Shown one piece after another: positions 43,438 through 51,764 of a stretch of 64,000 bases of DNA. A program made the translations under genes and the position numbers. Source of the DNA: Microbacterium salsuginis. Lineage in GTDB: Bacteria > Actinomycetota > Actinomycetes > Actinomycetales > Microbacteriaceae. The notes beneath the pieces are model-generated. The model did not search any database. It saw only the letters and a program-made list of their open reading frames with translations, and was not told where the DNA came from. Numbering within the stretch: position 1 is the first letter of the stretch; each line of letters opens with the position of its first letter. The stretch lies in contig NZ_JABACI010000002.1 of the NCBI RefSeq assembly GCF_012524205.1, positions 248,001-312,000 on the forward strand. The letters run 5' to 3'.

Positions 43438-43443
43438 TACCCT
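43438..43443 (+). promoter_or_regulatory. -10 hexamer (TACCCT) of DEAD-box gene
   Basis: TACCCT ends 5 nt before the GTG at 43449, a leaderless-type arrangement. Confidence 0.48.
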
Positions 43444-43448
43444 TAAGC

Positions 43449-45263
43449 GTGACTTCCACGGATACTTCCATCGACGCAGAGGCTCCTGTCGAGCCCGCGG
43501 CGATGACATTCTCAGATCTGGCCCTCGGCGAACCGGTCCTCAAGGCGCTGCGCGAGATCGGGTACGAAACCCCCTCGGCGATTCAGGCGGCGACCATTCC
43601 GCCGCTGCTGGCCGGCCGCGATGTCGTCGGCCTCGCGCAGACCGGCACCGGCAAGACCGCGGCGTTCGCGCTGCCGATCATCGACCGCCTCGACCTGTCG
43701 CAGAAGACCCCGCAGGCGCTCATCTTGGCCCCTACGCGCGAGCTCGCACTGCAGGTGTGCGAGGCGTTCGAGAAGTATGCCGGGCATCTGAAAGGCGTGC
43801 ATGTCCTCCCCGTCTACGGCGGGCAGGGCTACGGCGTGCAGCTCTCGGCGCTCCGCCGCGGCGTGCACATCGTCGTGGGAACGCCGGGCCGCATCATCGA
43901 CCACCTCGAGAAGCGCACGCTCGACCTCTCGGAGCTGAAGTACCTCGTCCTCGATGAGGCCGACGAGATGCTCAAGATGGGCTTCGCCGAGGACGTCGAG
44001 ACGATCCTCGCCGACACGCCCAGCACCAAGCAGGTCGCGCTGTTCTCGGCGACCATGCCCGCGACGATCCGCCGGATGTCGCAGCAGTACCTCAACGATC
44101 CGGCAGAGATCACCGTCAAGACCAAGACGACGACATCGGCGACGATCACGCAGCGCTACCTCATCGTGCAGTGGCAGCAGAAGATGGACGCACTCACGCG
44201 CATCCTCGAGGTCGAGAACTTCGACGGCATGATCGTGTTCGGCCGCACCAAGATCGTCACTGAAGAGATCGCCGAGAAGCTCCGCGCCCGCGGCTACTCG
44301 GCCGCCGCGATCAACGGCGACATCGCCCAGCCGCAGCGCGAGAAGACGGTCAACCAGTTGAAGTCCGGCAAGCTCGACATCCTCGTGGCGACGGATGTCG
44401 CGGCCCGTGGCTTGGACGTCGAGCGCATCTCGCACGTGGTGAACTTCGACATCCCGACCGACACCGAGTCGTACGTGCATCGCATCGGGCGCACCGGCCG
44501 CGCCGGTCGCTCGGGCGACGCGATCAGCTTCGTGACTCCCCGCGAGCGCGGCCTCGTCAACGCGATCGAGCGCGCCACTCGCCAGGAACTGACGCAGATG
44601 CAGCTGCCGAGCGTCGACGAGGTCAACGAGACCCGTCTCGCGCGGTTCGACGACCGCATCACGACTGCGCTGGGCGAGTCGGGGCAGATCGAGGTGTTCC
44701 GCGACATCGTGGCCCACTACGTCCGCAACCACGACGTGCCCGAGGTCGACGTCGCCGCCGCTCTCGCGATCGTCGCGCAGGGCGAGACGCCGCTCCTCCT
44801 CGAGCCCGACCCCGAGCCGCAGCGCCGCGAGCGACCGGTTCGCGACCGCGACGATCGCCCCGGCCGCGACGACCGCGGACCCGGCGCACCGCGCGGCGAG
44901 CGACGCGACCGACAGGCGCGCGAAGGCTTCGCGATGTACCGCATCGCGGTCGGCCGCCGCCACCGCGTCGAGCCGCGCCAGATCGTCGGTGCTCTGGCGA
45001 ACGAGGGCGGTCTGCGCCGCGACGACTTCGGTGCGATCGACATCAAGCCCGAGTTCTCGCTGGTGGAACTGCCGGCGAACCTCTCGAGCGACACCATGGC
45101 GCGTCTGTCCGACACGCGGATCTCGGGTCGGCTGATCGACATCCGTCCCGACACCGGGCGTCCGCAGCGGCGAACGGATGCTGGTGGCCGGCCGCCGCGC
45201 GAGGACCGCAGCTTCGGCGACCGCGACTCCCGCAAGCCGCGGCACAAGCGCAACGACGGCTGA
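43449..45263 (+). CDS. deaD: DEAD-box RNA helicase, DeaD/CsdA type
   Basis: This 604-residue helicase has its Q motif near residue 30 (GYETPSAIQAATIP). It then carries motif I AQTGTGKT, Ia PTRELALQ, II DEAD, III SAT, and in the second RecA domain RGLDVERI and HRIGRTGRAGRSG. A C-terminal DbpA-type RNA-binding domain is at about 495-570 (MYRIAVGRRHRVEPRQIVGALANEGG...). Arg/Asp-rich low-complexity runs flank it. This arrangement matches DeaD/CsdA, which unwinds structured RNA during ribosome assembly and cold growth. The gene lies between two gaps holding long hairpins. Confidence 0.93.
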   Translation: MTSTDTSIDAEAPVEPAAMTFSDLALGEPVLKALREIGYETPSAIQAATIPPLLAGRDVVGLAQTGTGKTAAFALPIIDRLDLSQKTPQALILAPTRELALQVCEAFEKYAGHLKGVHVLPVYGGQGYGVQLSALRRGVHIVVGTPGRIIDHLEKRTLDLSELKYLVLDEADEMLKMGFAEDVETILADTPSTKQVALFSATMPATIRRMSQQYLNDPAEITVKTKTTTSATITQRYLIVQWQQKMDALTRILEVENFDGMIVFGRTKIVTEEIAEKLRARGYSAAAINGDIAQPQREKTVNQLKSGKLDILVATDVAARGLDVERISHVVNFDIPTDTESYVHRIGRTGRAGRSGDAISFVTPRERGLVNAIERATRQELTQMQLPSVDEVNETRLARFDDRITTALGESGQIEVFRDIVAHYVRNHDVPEVDVAAALAIVAQGETPLLLEPDPEPQRRERPVRDRDDRPGRDDRGPGAPRGERRDRQAREGFAMYRIAVGRRHRVEPRQIVGALANEGGLRRDDFGAIDIKPEFSLVELPANLSSDTMARLSDTRISGRLIDIRPDTGRPQRRTDAGGRPPREDRSFGDRDSRKPRHKRNDG

Positions 45264-45340
45264 GGCATCCGTCGCCGGCACCGGCGTCGATACGACCCCG
45301 CACGCACCAACGCTCGGGAGCGGTCCGCGGGCCGCGCACA

Positions 45341-45445
45341 CAGAATCGGATCCGCACCTGCGGATCGCCAGGCTCACACGCCGATAACGGCTGGGGGGCC
45401 GGCGGCGTGTCACGGACGCGATCCGCTCCTGCGGATCCGATTCTG
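45341..45445. repeat. 28-nt-arm inverted repeat with inner stem
   Basis: Arm 45341-45368 (starts CAGAATCGGATCCGCA) and arm 45418-45445 (ends TGCGGATCCGATTCTG) are complementary at 25 of 28 positions. The three mismatches are together (CCT against TCC). Between them ACACGCCG (45376-45383) pairs with CGGCGTGT (45403-45410). It is the largest such structure in the window and has no T-tract. Confidence 0.78.
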
Positions 45446-45564
45446 CGCCCGGGCGCGGCCAGCAGGCGTCGAGACGAACCCGCGCCGGCGACCACGGCAG
45501 CACGCTGTGCGCGAACGTCGGGCACCGGAACGCACAGCCGACAGCTCGCTCCCAGCCGCGCCCG

Positions 45565-45570
45565 TAGGAT
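45565..45570 (+). promoter_or_regulatory. -10 hexamer (TAGGAT) of coiled-coil gene
   Basis: TAGGAT ends 6 nt before the ATG at 45577. Confidence 0.5.
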
Positions 45571-45576
45571 CGATCC

Positions 45577-46938
45577 ATGGCCGGATTCTGGGGCAAGCGC
45601 AAACGTGAGCAGGAAGAGCTGACCGCACAGGACGCGGACCTCGCGCGTCAGGCGCAGAAGTCGCTCGTCGCGGCCGACGAGCGCATCCGGCTCACCACCG
45701 ACGAGCTCGCGTTCGCCGAGGCCGAACTCGGCCCGAACGCGACGAAGGACCTGCGCGAGGCGCTCGAGGCGGTGCGCACGCATCTGCAGGAGGCCTTCCA
45801 CCTGCACCAGCTGAATCACGACGAGATCCCCGACACGCCCGAAGAGCTGCGTACGCGCAATGCGCGCATCGCGCAGTTGTGCGAGTGGGCCGAGCAGCTG
45901 CTCGACGACCGCACGACCGCGCTGGCGGAGCCGATCGAACGCGCGCGCCGGGCGCCCGAGATCATCGCGAGAGTACGGGCGGATGCCGGGCGTCTGCGTC
46001 TGCGGGTGCCCGATGCCCGTTCCACCGTCGAGCGCCTGAGCGCGCGCTACTCGGCGCACGCGCTGTCGCAGGTCGTGCAGAACCCGTCCGAGGCCGAGCA
46101 GCTGCTGGGCTTCGCCGAGCACAGCGCCGGCGTCGCCGAGCGTCGCCGCGAGGCCGGGCAGCGCGAGCAGGCGAACATGGCGCTCGAGGCGGCGACCGAG
46201 TCGGTGCGCCGGGCCGAGACGCTGCTGGATGCCGTCGAGACGTTCGAGGTCGAGGCGCTCCGCGCCGAGTCCACGCTGGCCGCGATCGTCGAGGACTCGC
46301 GCGACGACCTCGTGGTCGCTCTGCGCGAGCCGCAGACCCCGGCCGTCAGCACGGCGATCGGCGAGCTGCAGGCAGCGCTGGCGGCGCTGCCCGCCGCGGG
46401 CGTCAACACCGACCCGTTCGAGCAGCTCACCCGTCTGCGCGAGGCGAATGCCGGGCTGGATGCCGCGATCGCCGCCGCACGCGAGCGCGCCGCGCGACCC
46501 ATCCCGCCGCTGGAGCATGTGCGCCACGCGATCGATGACGCCGACCGGCAGCTGGCCGTGGCCCGCGACGTGATCGCCGGGCATCGTGGCTGGATCGGCG
46601 CCGACGCGCGCACGCGCCTCGCCGAGTCGGAGCGGGTCCGCGCCGACCTGGACCGGTACCTCGGAACGTCGGCCGCCGCGGCGACGAACATCGACGAGGA
46701 TCACCGCGAGCAGGCGTTCGCGATGGCCCGCCGCTCCGCCTTCCTGGCGAGCGAGGCCCTGCAGCTGGCGCAGCGCGACATCGATGCGGCCCGGCCGCAG
46801 CCGGACCAGTGGGGCGGACCCGGGTACGGGCAGCAGGCCGGCTGGGGTGGCGGCCGCCGCGGCGGCGGGGGCGACCTCATGGGCGGCATCCTGGGCGGCC
46901 TCGTGATCGGCAGCCTGCTCGACGGCTTCATGGACTGA
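45577..46938 (+). CDS. Coiled-coil protein with Gly-rich hydrophobic tail (TPM-protein C-terminal-like)
   Basis: This 453-residue protein is mostly alpha-helical and charged, with long Ala/Glu/Arg heptad-like stretches from about 15 to 410. It ends in a glycine-rich segment (WGGGRRGGGGDLMGG) and a short hydrophobic stretch (ILGGLVIGSLLDGF). The same helical body and Gly-rich end occur at the C-terminus of actinobacterial TPM-domain (Psb32/YgcG-like) proteins. Here the N-terminal TPM phosphatase-like domain and signal peptide are absent. It may be a PspA-like or scaffold protein at the membrane; that is inference. Start at ATG 45577. Confidence 0.68.
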   Translation: MAGFWGKRKREQEELTAQDADLARQAQKSLVAADERIRLTTDELAFAEAELGPNATKDLREALEAVRTHLQEAFHLHQLNHDEIPDTPEELRTRNARIAQLCEWAEQLLDDRTTALAEPIERARRAPEIIARVRADAGRLRLRVPDARSTVERLSARYSAHALSQVVQNPSEAEQLLGFAEHSAGVAERRREAGQREQANMALEAATESVRRAETLLDAVETFEVEALRAESTLAAIVEDSRDDLVVALREPQTPAVSTAIGELQAALAALPAAGVNTDPFEQLTRLREANAGLDAAIAAARERAARPIPPLEHVRHAIDDADRQLAVARDVIAGHRGWIGADARTRLAESERVRADLDRYLGTSAAAATNIDEDHREQAFAMARRSAFLASEALQLAQRDIDAARPQPDQWGGPGYGQQAGWGGGRRGGGGDLMGGILGGLVIGSLLDGFMD

Positions 46939-46952
46939 CCCGCAGAACGACC

Positions 46953-46982
46953 GATGCCGCGGACCTGCAGGTCCGCGGCATC
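46953..46982. terminator. 30-nt perfect palindrome, bidirectional terminator
   Basis: GATGCCGCGGACCTG and CAGGTCCGCGGCATC are exact complements and directly adjacent, so the hairpin must open 3-4 central bases as its loop. It sits between the coiled-coil gene and the convergent amidohydrolase gene. Confidence 0.75.
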
Positions 46983-47030
46983 CGTCGTCTCGGCTCGTTC
47001 TTGTCGGGTGGCCCCCGGGTCGGTGCCCGG

Positions 47031-48260
47031 TCAGCTGCCCACGACCCGCAGCCCCTCGGCCACCACACGGCCGTCATGGATGACCGTGCGGTCGCTGCCC
47101 CGATCCATGACGGCACTCGTCGGGGTCTCGCCGTCGACCAGGAGCAGATCGGCGCGGTCACCGACCTCGACGCCCGGCCGGTCGCCCACGCCCGCGACCC
47201 GCGGTGAGGAGTGGCTCATGATCGAGGCGCCGCCCACGGTGGCCACGGAGAGCGCGAGCTCGATGTGGTCGTCGCGGCGGAAGCCGTTGACGAAGGCCAG
47301 CTGCCACGTGCGGTCGAGCATGTCGCAGTTGCCATAGGGGCTCCAGTAATCGCGCTGACCGTCCTCGCCGAGGCCCACGCGGACGCCGGCCTCGGCGAGA
47401 GCGACGAGCGGCAGATGTCCGCTCGTCGAGGGAGCGATCGTCGCCATGGCGATGTCGAGCTCGGCGAACTCGTCGATGAGCCGTCGGGTCACGGCCTCCG
47501 AGACCGAGCCCAGCCCGTATCCGTGCGAGATCGTGACCCGGCCCTGCATGCCCAGCACTCGCGTGCGCTCGAGGACGAGGTCGGTGCTGAACACGCCGAG
47601 CTCGCCGGGTTCGTGCAGGTGGATGTCGACCTCGACCTGATACTTCTCGGCGAGGCCGAACACGATGTCGAGGTGCTTCGCGGGGTCGCGATCGAGCTGG
47701 CAGGGGTCGATGCCGCCCATGACGTCGGCCCCCTCACGCAGCGCGGCCTCGAGCACGTCGACGGTGCCCGGCTCGCGCAGGATGCCGGCCTGCGGAAAGA
47801 TCATGACCTGCACGTCGGCCTCGTTCGCGAAGCGCTCCTTGGCGGCCACGACGGACTCGTACTTCTCGAGCCGGCAGTCCACGTCGACCTGCGCGTAGGT
47901 GCGCACCCGGGTGGTGCCGTTCGCGATCATCCGCTCGAGGGTGCCCGCCACGATCTCGGCATGCGGCACGTCGGTGTTCCGCCAGTTGTCGCGATCGTTG
48001 AGCATCATGCCCCACACGCCCGGCGCACCACCGTCCTTACCGATGGCACTGTGAGGGCGGAACGGCAGGCCGATCCGCGACGAGTCCAGGTGCACGTGCA
48101 CATCGCTGAAGGCCGGCAGCAGCAGTCGCCCGCGCCCGTCGACGTCGCCCGCCGACGGCGGGGCGGACTCGTCGTGCGGCCGGAGACCCGTGATGCGGTC
48201 GCCTTCCACGACGATGTCGGCGGCGTCGGCGCCCCAGGGGCGGGCATTGCGGATGATCAC
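47031..48260 (-). CDS. Amidohydrolase-family deaminase/hydrolase (cytosine-deaminase-like)
   Basis: This 409-residue metal-dependent hydrolase of the cytosine deaminase/AtzC-like group has the metal-binding DVHVHLD (about residues 61-67), and HLHEPGE and ISHGYGLG later in the barrel. The GLGEDGQRDYWSPYGNCDML block contains the catalytic metal-ligand aspartate, and a C-terminal beta domain ends DLLLVDGETP. The second metal histidine pair and QVDVDCRLEKYESV region match cytosine deaminases and N-isopropylammelide hydrolases. The physiological substrate is not clear: pyrimidine, creatinine-like or triazine. GTG 48260 has GGAAGG 8 nt upstream; earlier in-frame starts would read through a GC-rich hairpin region. 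Confidence 0.82.
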   Translation of the reverse strand: MIIRNARPWGADAADIVVEGDRITGLRPHDESAPPSAGDVDGRGRLLLPAFSDVHVHLDSSRIGLPFRPHSAIGKDGGAPGVWGMMLNDRDNWRNTDVPHAEIVAGTLERMIANGTTRVRTYAQVDVDCRLEKYESVVAAKERFANEADVQVMIFPQAGILREPGTVDVLEAALREGADVMGGIDPCQLDRDPAKHLDIVFGLAEKYQVEVDIHLHEPGELGVFSTDLVLERTRVLGMQGRVTISHGYGLGSVSEAVTRRLIDEFAELDIAMATIAPSTSGHLPLVALAEAGVRVGLGEDGQRDYWSPYGNCDMLDRTWQLAFVNGFRRDDHIELALSVATVGGASIMSHSSPRVAGVGDRPGVEVGDRADLLLVDGETPTSAVMDRGSDRTVIHDGRVVAEGLRVVGS

Positions 48261-48506
48261 GTGCGGTCCTTCCGAGAGAGCAGCGGGGCGGATGCCGCGA
48301 CCCGGCGCGGCGGCCTCCCCGATGCTACGCGGCCGGCGTGAGACCTCACGCCGGCCGAACACACGTCGGGCGCGGCCGGAACCGGCCGCGCCCGCCGGGG
48401 GGCCGGGCCGGGTGAGGGGGCGTGCGCCGGGGTCCCACCCCCGGCCGCCCCCCCCCCCGGCGGGGGGGGCCGCCCCCGCCCGCCCCCGACGTGTGTCAGT
48501 GCCTGT
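48261..48506. other. 246-nt gap with clustered GC-only hairpins
   Basis: Three stems lie here: a 12-bp perfect stem (48330-48341/48346-48357), a 9-bp stem (48371-48379/48382-48390) and a 12-bp outer stem (48359-48370/48485-48496). The outer stem encloses runs of C11 (48448-48458) and G8 (48462-48469). They lie between hpf (ending) and the amidohydrolase (starting), both on the minus strand, so they probably end hpf transcription. The region is prone to sequencing error. Confidence 0.65.
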
Positions 48507-49166
48507 TCAGGAGGCGAGCTCCTGGGGCTGGGCCTGCGTCGCCAGCGAGATCACGCCGTAGTCCCATCCCTTGCGCCGGTACACGACGCTCGGGTGATCG
48601 GTGGCCGCGTCGATGAACAGGAAGAAGTCGTGCCCGACCAGCTCCATGCGGTCGACGGCCTCCTCGACCGACATCCATTCCGGCTCGAACTCCTTGGTCC
48701 GGATGACGACGGGCGTGTAGCCCTCCTCGGCTTCGTTGCCGCTCACGATCGGGATCTCGCCCGTCGCAACGGCATGGAGCATCTCGACCGAAGCCGGCTG
48801 CAGGTCGATGCCCTGGATCGTGCCGCGCTCCTTCTCGTACTTCGCTCCTCGGGGGTGGTTGCGCGCGTCGACGCGCTTGTCCTTCGCGCGACGCAGCTGT
48901 TCGCACAGCTTGTCGACGGCGAGATCGAGGGCCGTGAACTTGTCGCCGTCCGTCGCCTCCGCGCGGACGACCGGCCCGCGGCCGTTGACAGTCAGCTCGA
49001 CCGTCTCGTCCTCCATGCGCCCGTTGTGATACGCGCGATGTGTGACTTTGACGTCCACACGTTGCGCGCGAGGCGCGAGGTGCTCGATGCGGGTGGCCTT
49101 CTCTTCGACAACAGTGCGGAAGCGATCCGTGATCCCCACTCCCACGCCGACGATGCTGGTTTCCAT
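48507..49166 (-). CDS. hpf: Long ribosome hibernation promoting factor
   Basis: This 219-residue protein has the S30AE domain at about 1-100 (METSIVGVGVGITDRFRTVVEEKATRIEHL, with DVKVTHRAY). A linker follows, then the C-terminal dimerisation domain at about 155-215 (PVVIRTKEF, DRMELVGHDFFLFIDAATDHPSVVYRRKGWDYGVI). Having both parts makes it the long HPF form, which joins two 70S ribosomes into inactive 100S dimers. ATG 49166 is supported by an excellent ribosome binding site (AGGAGG, 7 nt upstream), in contrast to the leaderless genes around it. Gene order hpf-comF is as in mycobacteria. Confidence 0.94.
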   Translation of the reverse strand: METSIVGVGVGITDRFRTVVEEKATRIEHLAPRAQRVDVKVTHRAYHNGRMEDETVELTVNGRGPVVRAEATDGDKFTALDLAVDKLCEQLRRAKDKRVDARNHPRGAKYEKERGTIQGIDLQPASVEMLHAVATGEIPIVSGNEAEEGYTPVVIRTKEFEPEWMSVEEAVDRMELVGHDFFLFIDAATDHPSVVYRRKGWDYGVISLATQAQPQELAS

Positions 49167-49270
49167 CCCTGACCTCCTAGTTCCGGTCCACCGGGCCCAA
49201 TCGGGAGAAAGCGGACGGCGGACCATCAGTCGCCTTGTGTGCCCCACCGTAGCCTCGCGTTCGGACTCTG

Positions 49271-49969
49271 TCACCTGTGAGTTTGGAATGCGGCTGGTTG
49301 CGGTTCATCCGTCCGTGCTGCGCGCCGCGGCGTCGCGGCGACGGTGACCGCGGCGACGACCTCGGCGCCCGCATCCCGCAGTGCGCGGACGGCTTCGGCG
49401 ACGCTCGCGCCGGTCGTCACGACGTCGTCGACGACGATGACACGGCGGCCCGCGGCATCCGTCGCCCGCATGCTTCCCTCGACGTTGCGTCGCCGTCCGT
49501 CACGGTCGAGTCGACGCTGATCGTGCACCCGACGGGTCTGCCGCAGCAGTGGATGAACCCTCACGCCTGCCCGTCGCGCGATCAGGTCGGGCACGCGGTA
49601 GCCGCGTCGACGGAACGACGCCCACGACGTCGGCATGACGACCACCGTCACTCCGCTGACACCGCCGGCCGCCTCGAGCGCGGCGCGGAGAGCGGGTGCC
49701 AGTGCGCGCGCCAGTCCGGTGCGTCCGTCTTCTTTGAGCGCCCGGATGACGCGCGCCGGCACCGCCTCGAACCGCAGCCCGCTCCACACCGGGAAGGACG
49801 TCTCGCCCGCGCCGATGAGGCGGCGACGCGGCTCGGGCGAGAGTGCGAGGACACATCGCTCGCACAGGACGACGTCGGATTCGTCACAGCCCGCGCACGC
49901 GACGGGCAGGAGCAGGGCGAGCGCCTCGGCGCACGCCTGGCGGAACGCGTCGGACAGGTCGGCGATCAT
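49271..49969 (-). CDS. comF: ComF-family phosphoribosyltransferase-like protein
   Basis: This 232-residue protein has an N-terminal zinc-finger-like segment (CAGCDESDVVLCERC, about residues 21-36). A type I phosphoribosyltransferase fold follows with the PRPP loop VIVVDDVVTTGAS (about 172-184). ComF proteins take part in DNA uptake in competent bacteria, but the gene is widespread in non-competent ones, where the role is unknown. The segment RRRGYRVPDLIAR and the RRNVEGS stretch are family marks. It lies upstream of hpf on the same strand, 104 nt away. Confidence 0.9.
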   Translation of the reverse strand: MIADLSDAFRQACAEALALLLPVACAGCDESDVVLCERCVLALSPEPRRRLIGAGETSFPVWSGLRFEAVPARVIRALKEDGRTGLARALAPALRAALEAAGGVSGVTVVVMPTSWASFRRRGYRVPDLIARRAGVRVHPLLRQTRRVHDQRRLDRDGRRRNVEGSMRATDAAGRRVIVVDDVVTTGASVAEAVRALRDAGAEVVAAVTVAATPRRAARTDEPQPAAFQTHR

Positions 49970-50069
49970 GCCGCCACCTTGGCCTGGCGTCGCGCCTCAC
50001 GCGACCCGCGATGCCGGTTCGGTGGACAATCGCGGCACCGCCGCCGCTGGGGAGGAAGCGGCCCGGAGC

Positions 50070-51764
50070 CTACTGCGGGGCGCCCTGCTGCGTGGCGAGC
50101 ACCACGACGCCGGTCGCGGTGGGCTGCCACGTGGTGCCGCGCCGCCCGTACAGCGTGCCGTCGGCCGCACGCAGACGCAGGCTCGAGACTCCGCTGCCGC
50201 CGGCGATCGACGTCATCCCGGCGGGCGCGTTCGTGGTTGTCGTGGGGCCGCCGACCACCTGCTCCAGCACGATCGAGGCCTCTTCGCCCGTGGCCAGCAC
50301 GCCGATGGTCTGGTCGTCGAGCCACGTCACGCCGAGCGCGGGGCCGCCCACGATCGCGAGCGCGACCGGGGCACCGAGGCGCACGGGGATGCCGTCCTCG
50401 CGGACGACTCCCGCGACCCACAGCGCTGTTCGTCCGCCGGCCGTCACGGTCGCCGCGATGCGCGTGCCGTCCCGGGAGAGCGACATCGCGCTGATGGCGG
50501 TCGCGTCGGGCCACGCATCGGCGACGTCGACGGCATCGCCCGACGGCAGATAGGCACGCAGCGCCGCCGGCTGCTCGCGCGGCACGCTCCATACGATGTC
50601 GAAGGGGTCGATCGTGGGGTCGATGAGACCCGCGCGCGGATCGACCTCCACGAAGTCCGCACCCTCGGCGCTGAGGCGGGCGACCGTGCCGGTCTGCAGC
50701 CGGGCCGCCGCGAAGTCGCGGTTCGGTGCCACCTGCACGGACACCGGCGTCGCTGCCGCGACGGCCTCGGACAGCCCGGGGATCGGGTCGACCTCACCGC
50801 CGGTGAGGAAGCCGAAGCCGGCTTCGGTGAGCACGAGCGGCGCACCGGGCACGCGCGTCGAGTGCGTCACGACGGCCTCGGCCGGGATCGGGGTCGACCC
50901 GACGCTCATCACGACGTCGAGCACGCCCGCGGGTGCGAGGCTCGCCTCGAGCTGGGTGAGCATCCGGTTGAGCTGACGCTGGTCGGCGCCGAGCGCCTGC
51001 TCCGACAGCTCGACCTGCGCCACGCCGTCCTCGACGGGGACCGCCGGTACAGCCGTGACGTCCTCGGGGAACGCGGAGGTGACGGATGCGGCCAGCCACT
51101 CGCTCGGCAGCTGGTCGACCAATGCGGCCGTGATGCGGGCAGGCGCATTGGTGGTGGGGAACCACCGCACGTCGGGAACGAGGTACTCCCCCGTCGGGTC
51201 GAAGTACATGACCGAGAAGCGCTGGAACACCCGCGGGAACCGCTCACGGTCGAGCACGACGCCGTCGGGTGCCGCGGTGATGCGCCATTCGCCGTCGGGC
51301 TGCTTGGCGAGGCTGAACGGCAAGGTCCGCTCGGGGACTTCGGCCCGCTCGTACTCGCCGCGATCGTCGACCGTGGCGACCGCATCGAGACCGAAGGTGA
51401 CCCCGCCGTCCTCGTCCTCGGTGTACGTGCGCTCGGTGAAGACATCCACCGTCACGCCGACCTCGGGCTGCCAGGTCTCCTGCAGTTCCGGCGCGAGGAA
51501 CTCCTTGGCGCGCGCCCAGTCGCCTCCGACGCCGGGGCCGGTGCCGGCCTCGATGAATCCCTCGACGATCTGCGCGGGGGTTGCGCCCGGCTGCGGCCGG
51601 TTGGGAAGGAACGCGACGTTCTGCGACTCGTCCGCGAAGTCGTCGGGGTCCACTCCGGGTTGGATGGGGCCGCTCGTGGGAAAGCCGGCGCAGGCGGTGA
51701 GTGCCACGGCGCACGCCGCGAGGAGCAGCGCCAGGCCGCGGCGTCGGGCTGTCACGGGGGTCAC
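50070..51764 (-). CDS. lpqB: Lipoprotein LpqB
   Basis: This 564-residue lipoprotein has the signal RRRGLALLLAACAVALTAC with lipid-bearing Cys25. An N-terminal LpqB domain and a GerMN domain (about 200-300) follow, then a beta-propeller-like C-terminus (about 310-564). LpqB interacts with the outside of the MtrB sensor and tunes MtrA activity. Its GTG start overlaps the mtrB stop (GTGA, 51761-51764), so the three genes mtrA-mtrB-lpqB are one operon. Confidence 0.94.
   Translation of the reverse strand: MTPVTARRRGLALLLAACAVALTACAGFPTSGPIQPGVDPDDFADESQNVAFLPNRPQPGATPAQIVEGFIEAGTGPGVGGDWARAKEFLAPELQETWQPEVGVTVDVFTERTYTEDEDGGVTFGLDAVATVDDRGEYERAEVPERTLPFSLAKQPDGEWRITAAPDGVVLDRERFPRVFQRFSVMYFDPTGEYLVPDVRWFPTTNAPARITAALVDQLPSEWLAASVTSAFPEDVTAVPAVPVEDGVAQVELSEQALGADQRQLNRMLTQLEASLAPAGVLDVVMSVGSTPIPAEAVVTHSTRVPGAPLVLTEAGFGFLTGGEVDPIPGLSEAVAAATPVSVQVAPNRDFAAARLQTGTVARLSAEGADFVEVDPRAGLIDPTIDPFDIVWSVPREQPAALRAYLPSGDAVDVADAWPDATAISAMSLSRDGTRIAATVTAGGRTALWVAGVVREDGIPVRLGAPVALAIVGGPALGVTWLDDQTIGVLATGEEASIVLEQVVGGPTTTTNAPAGMTSIAGGSGVSSLRLRAADGTLYGRRGTTWQPTATGVVVLATQQGAPQ

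Larger units (their letters stand above)
45264..45576. other. 313-nt intergenic region with a long interrupted palindrome
   Basis: I see no coding region here. The gap holds the 45341-45445 inverted repeat and, at its end, TAGGAT for the next gene. The remainder is ordinary GC-rich sequence with nothing else I can support. Confidence 0.6.
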
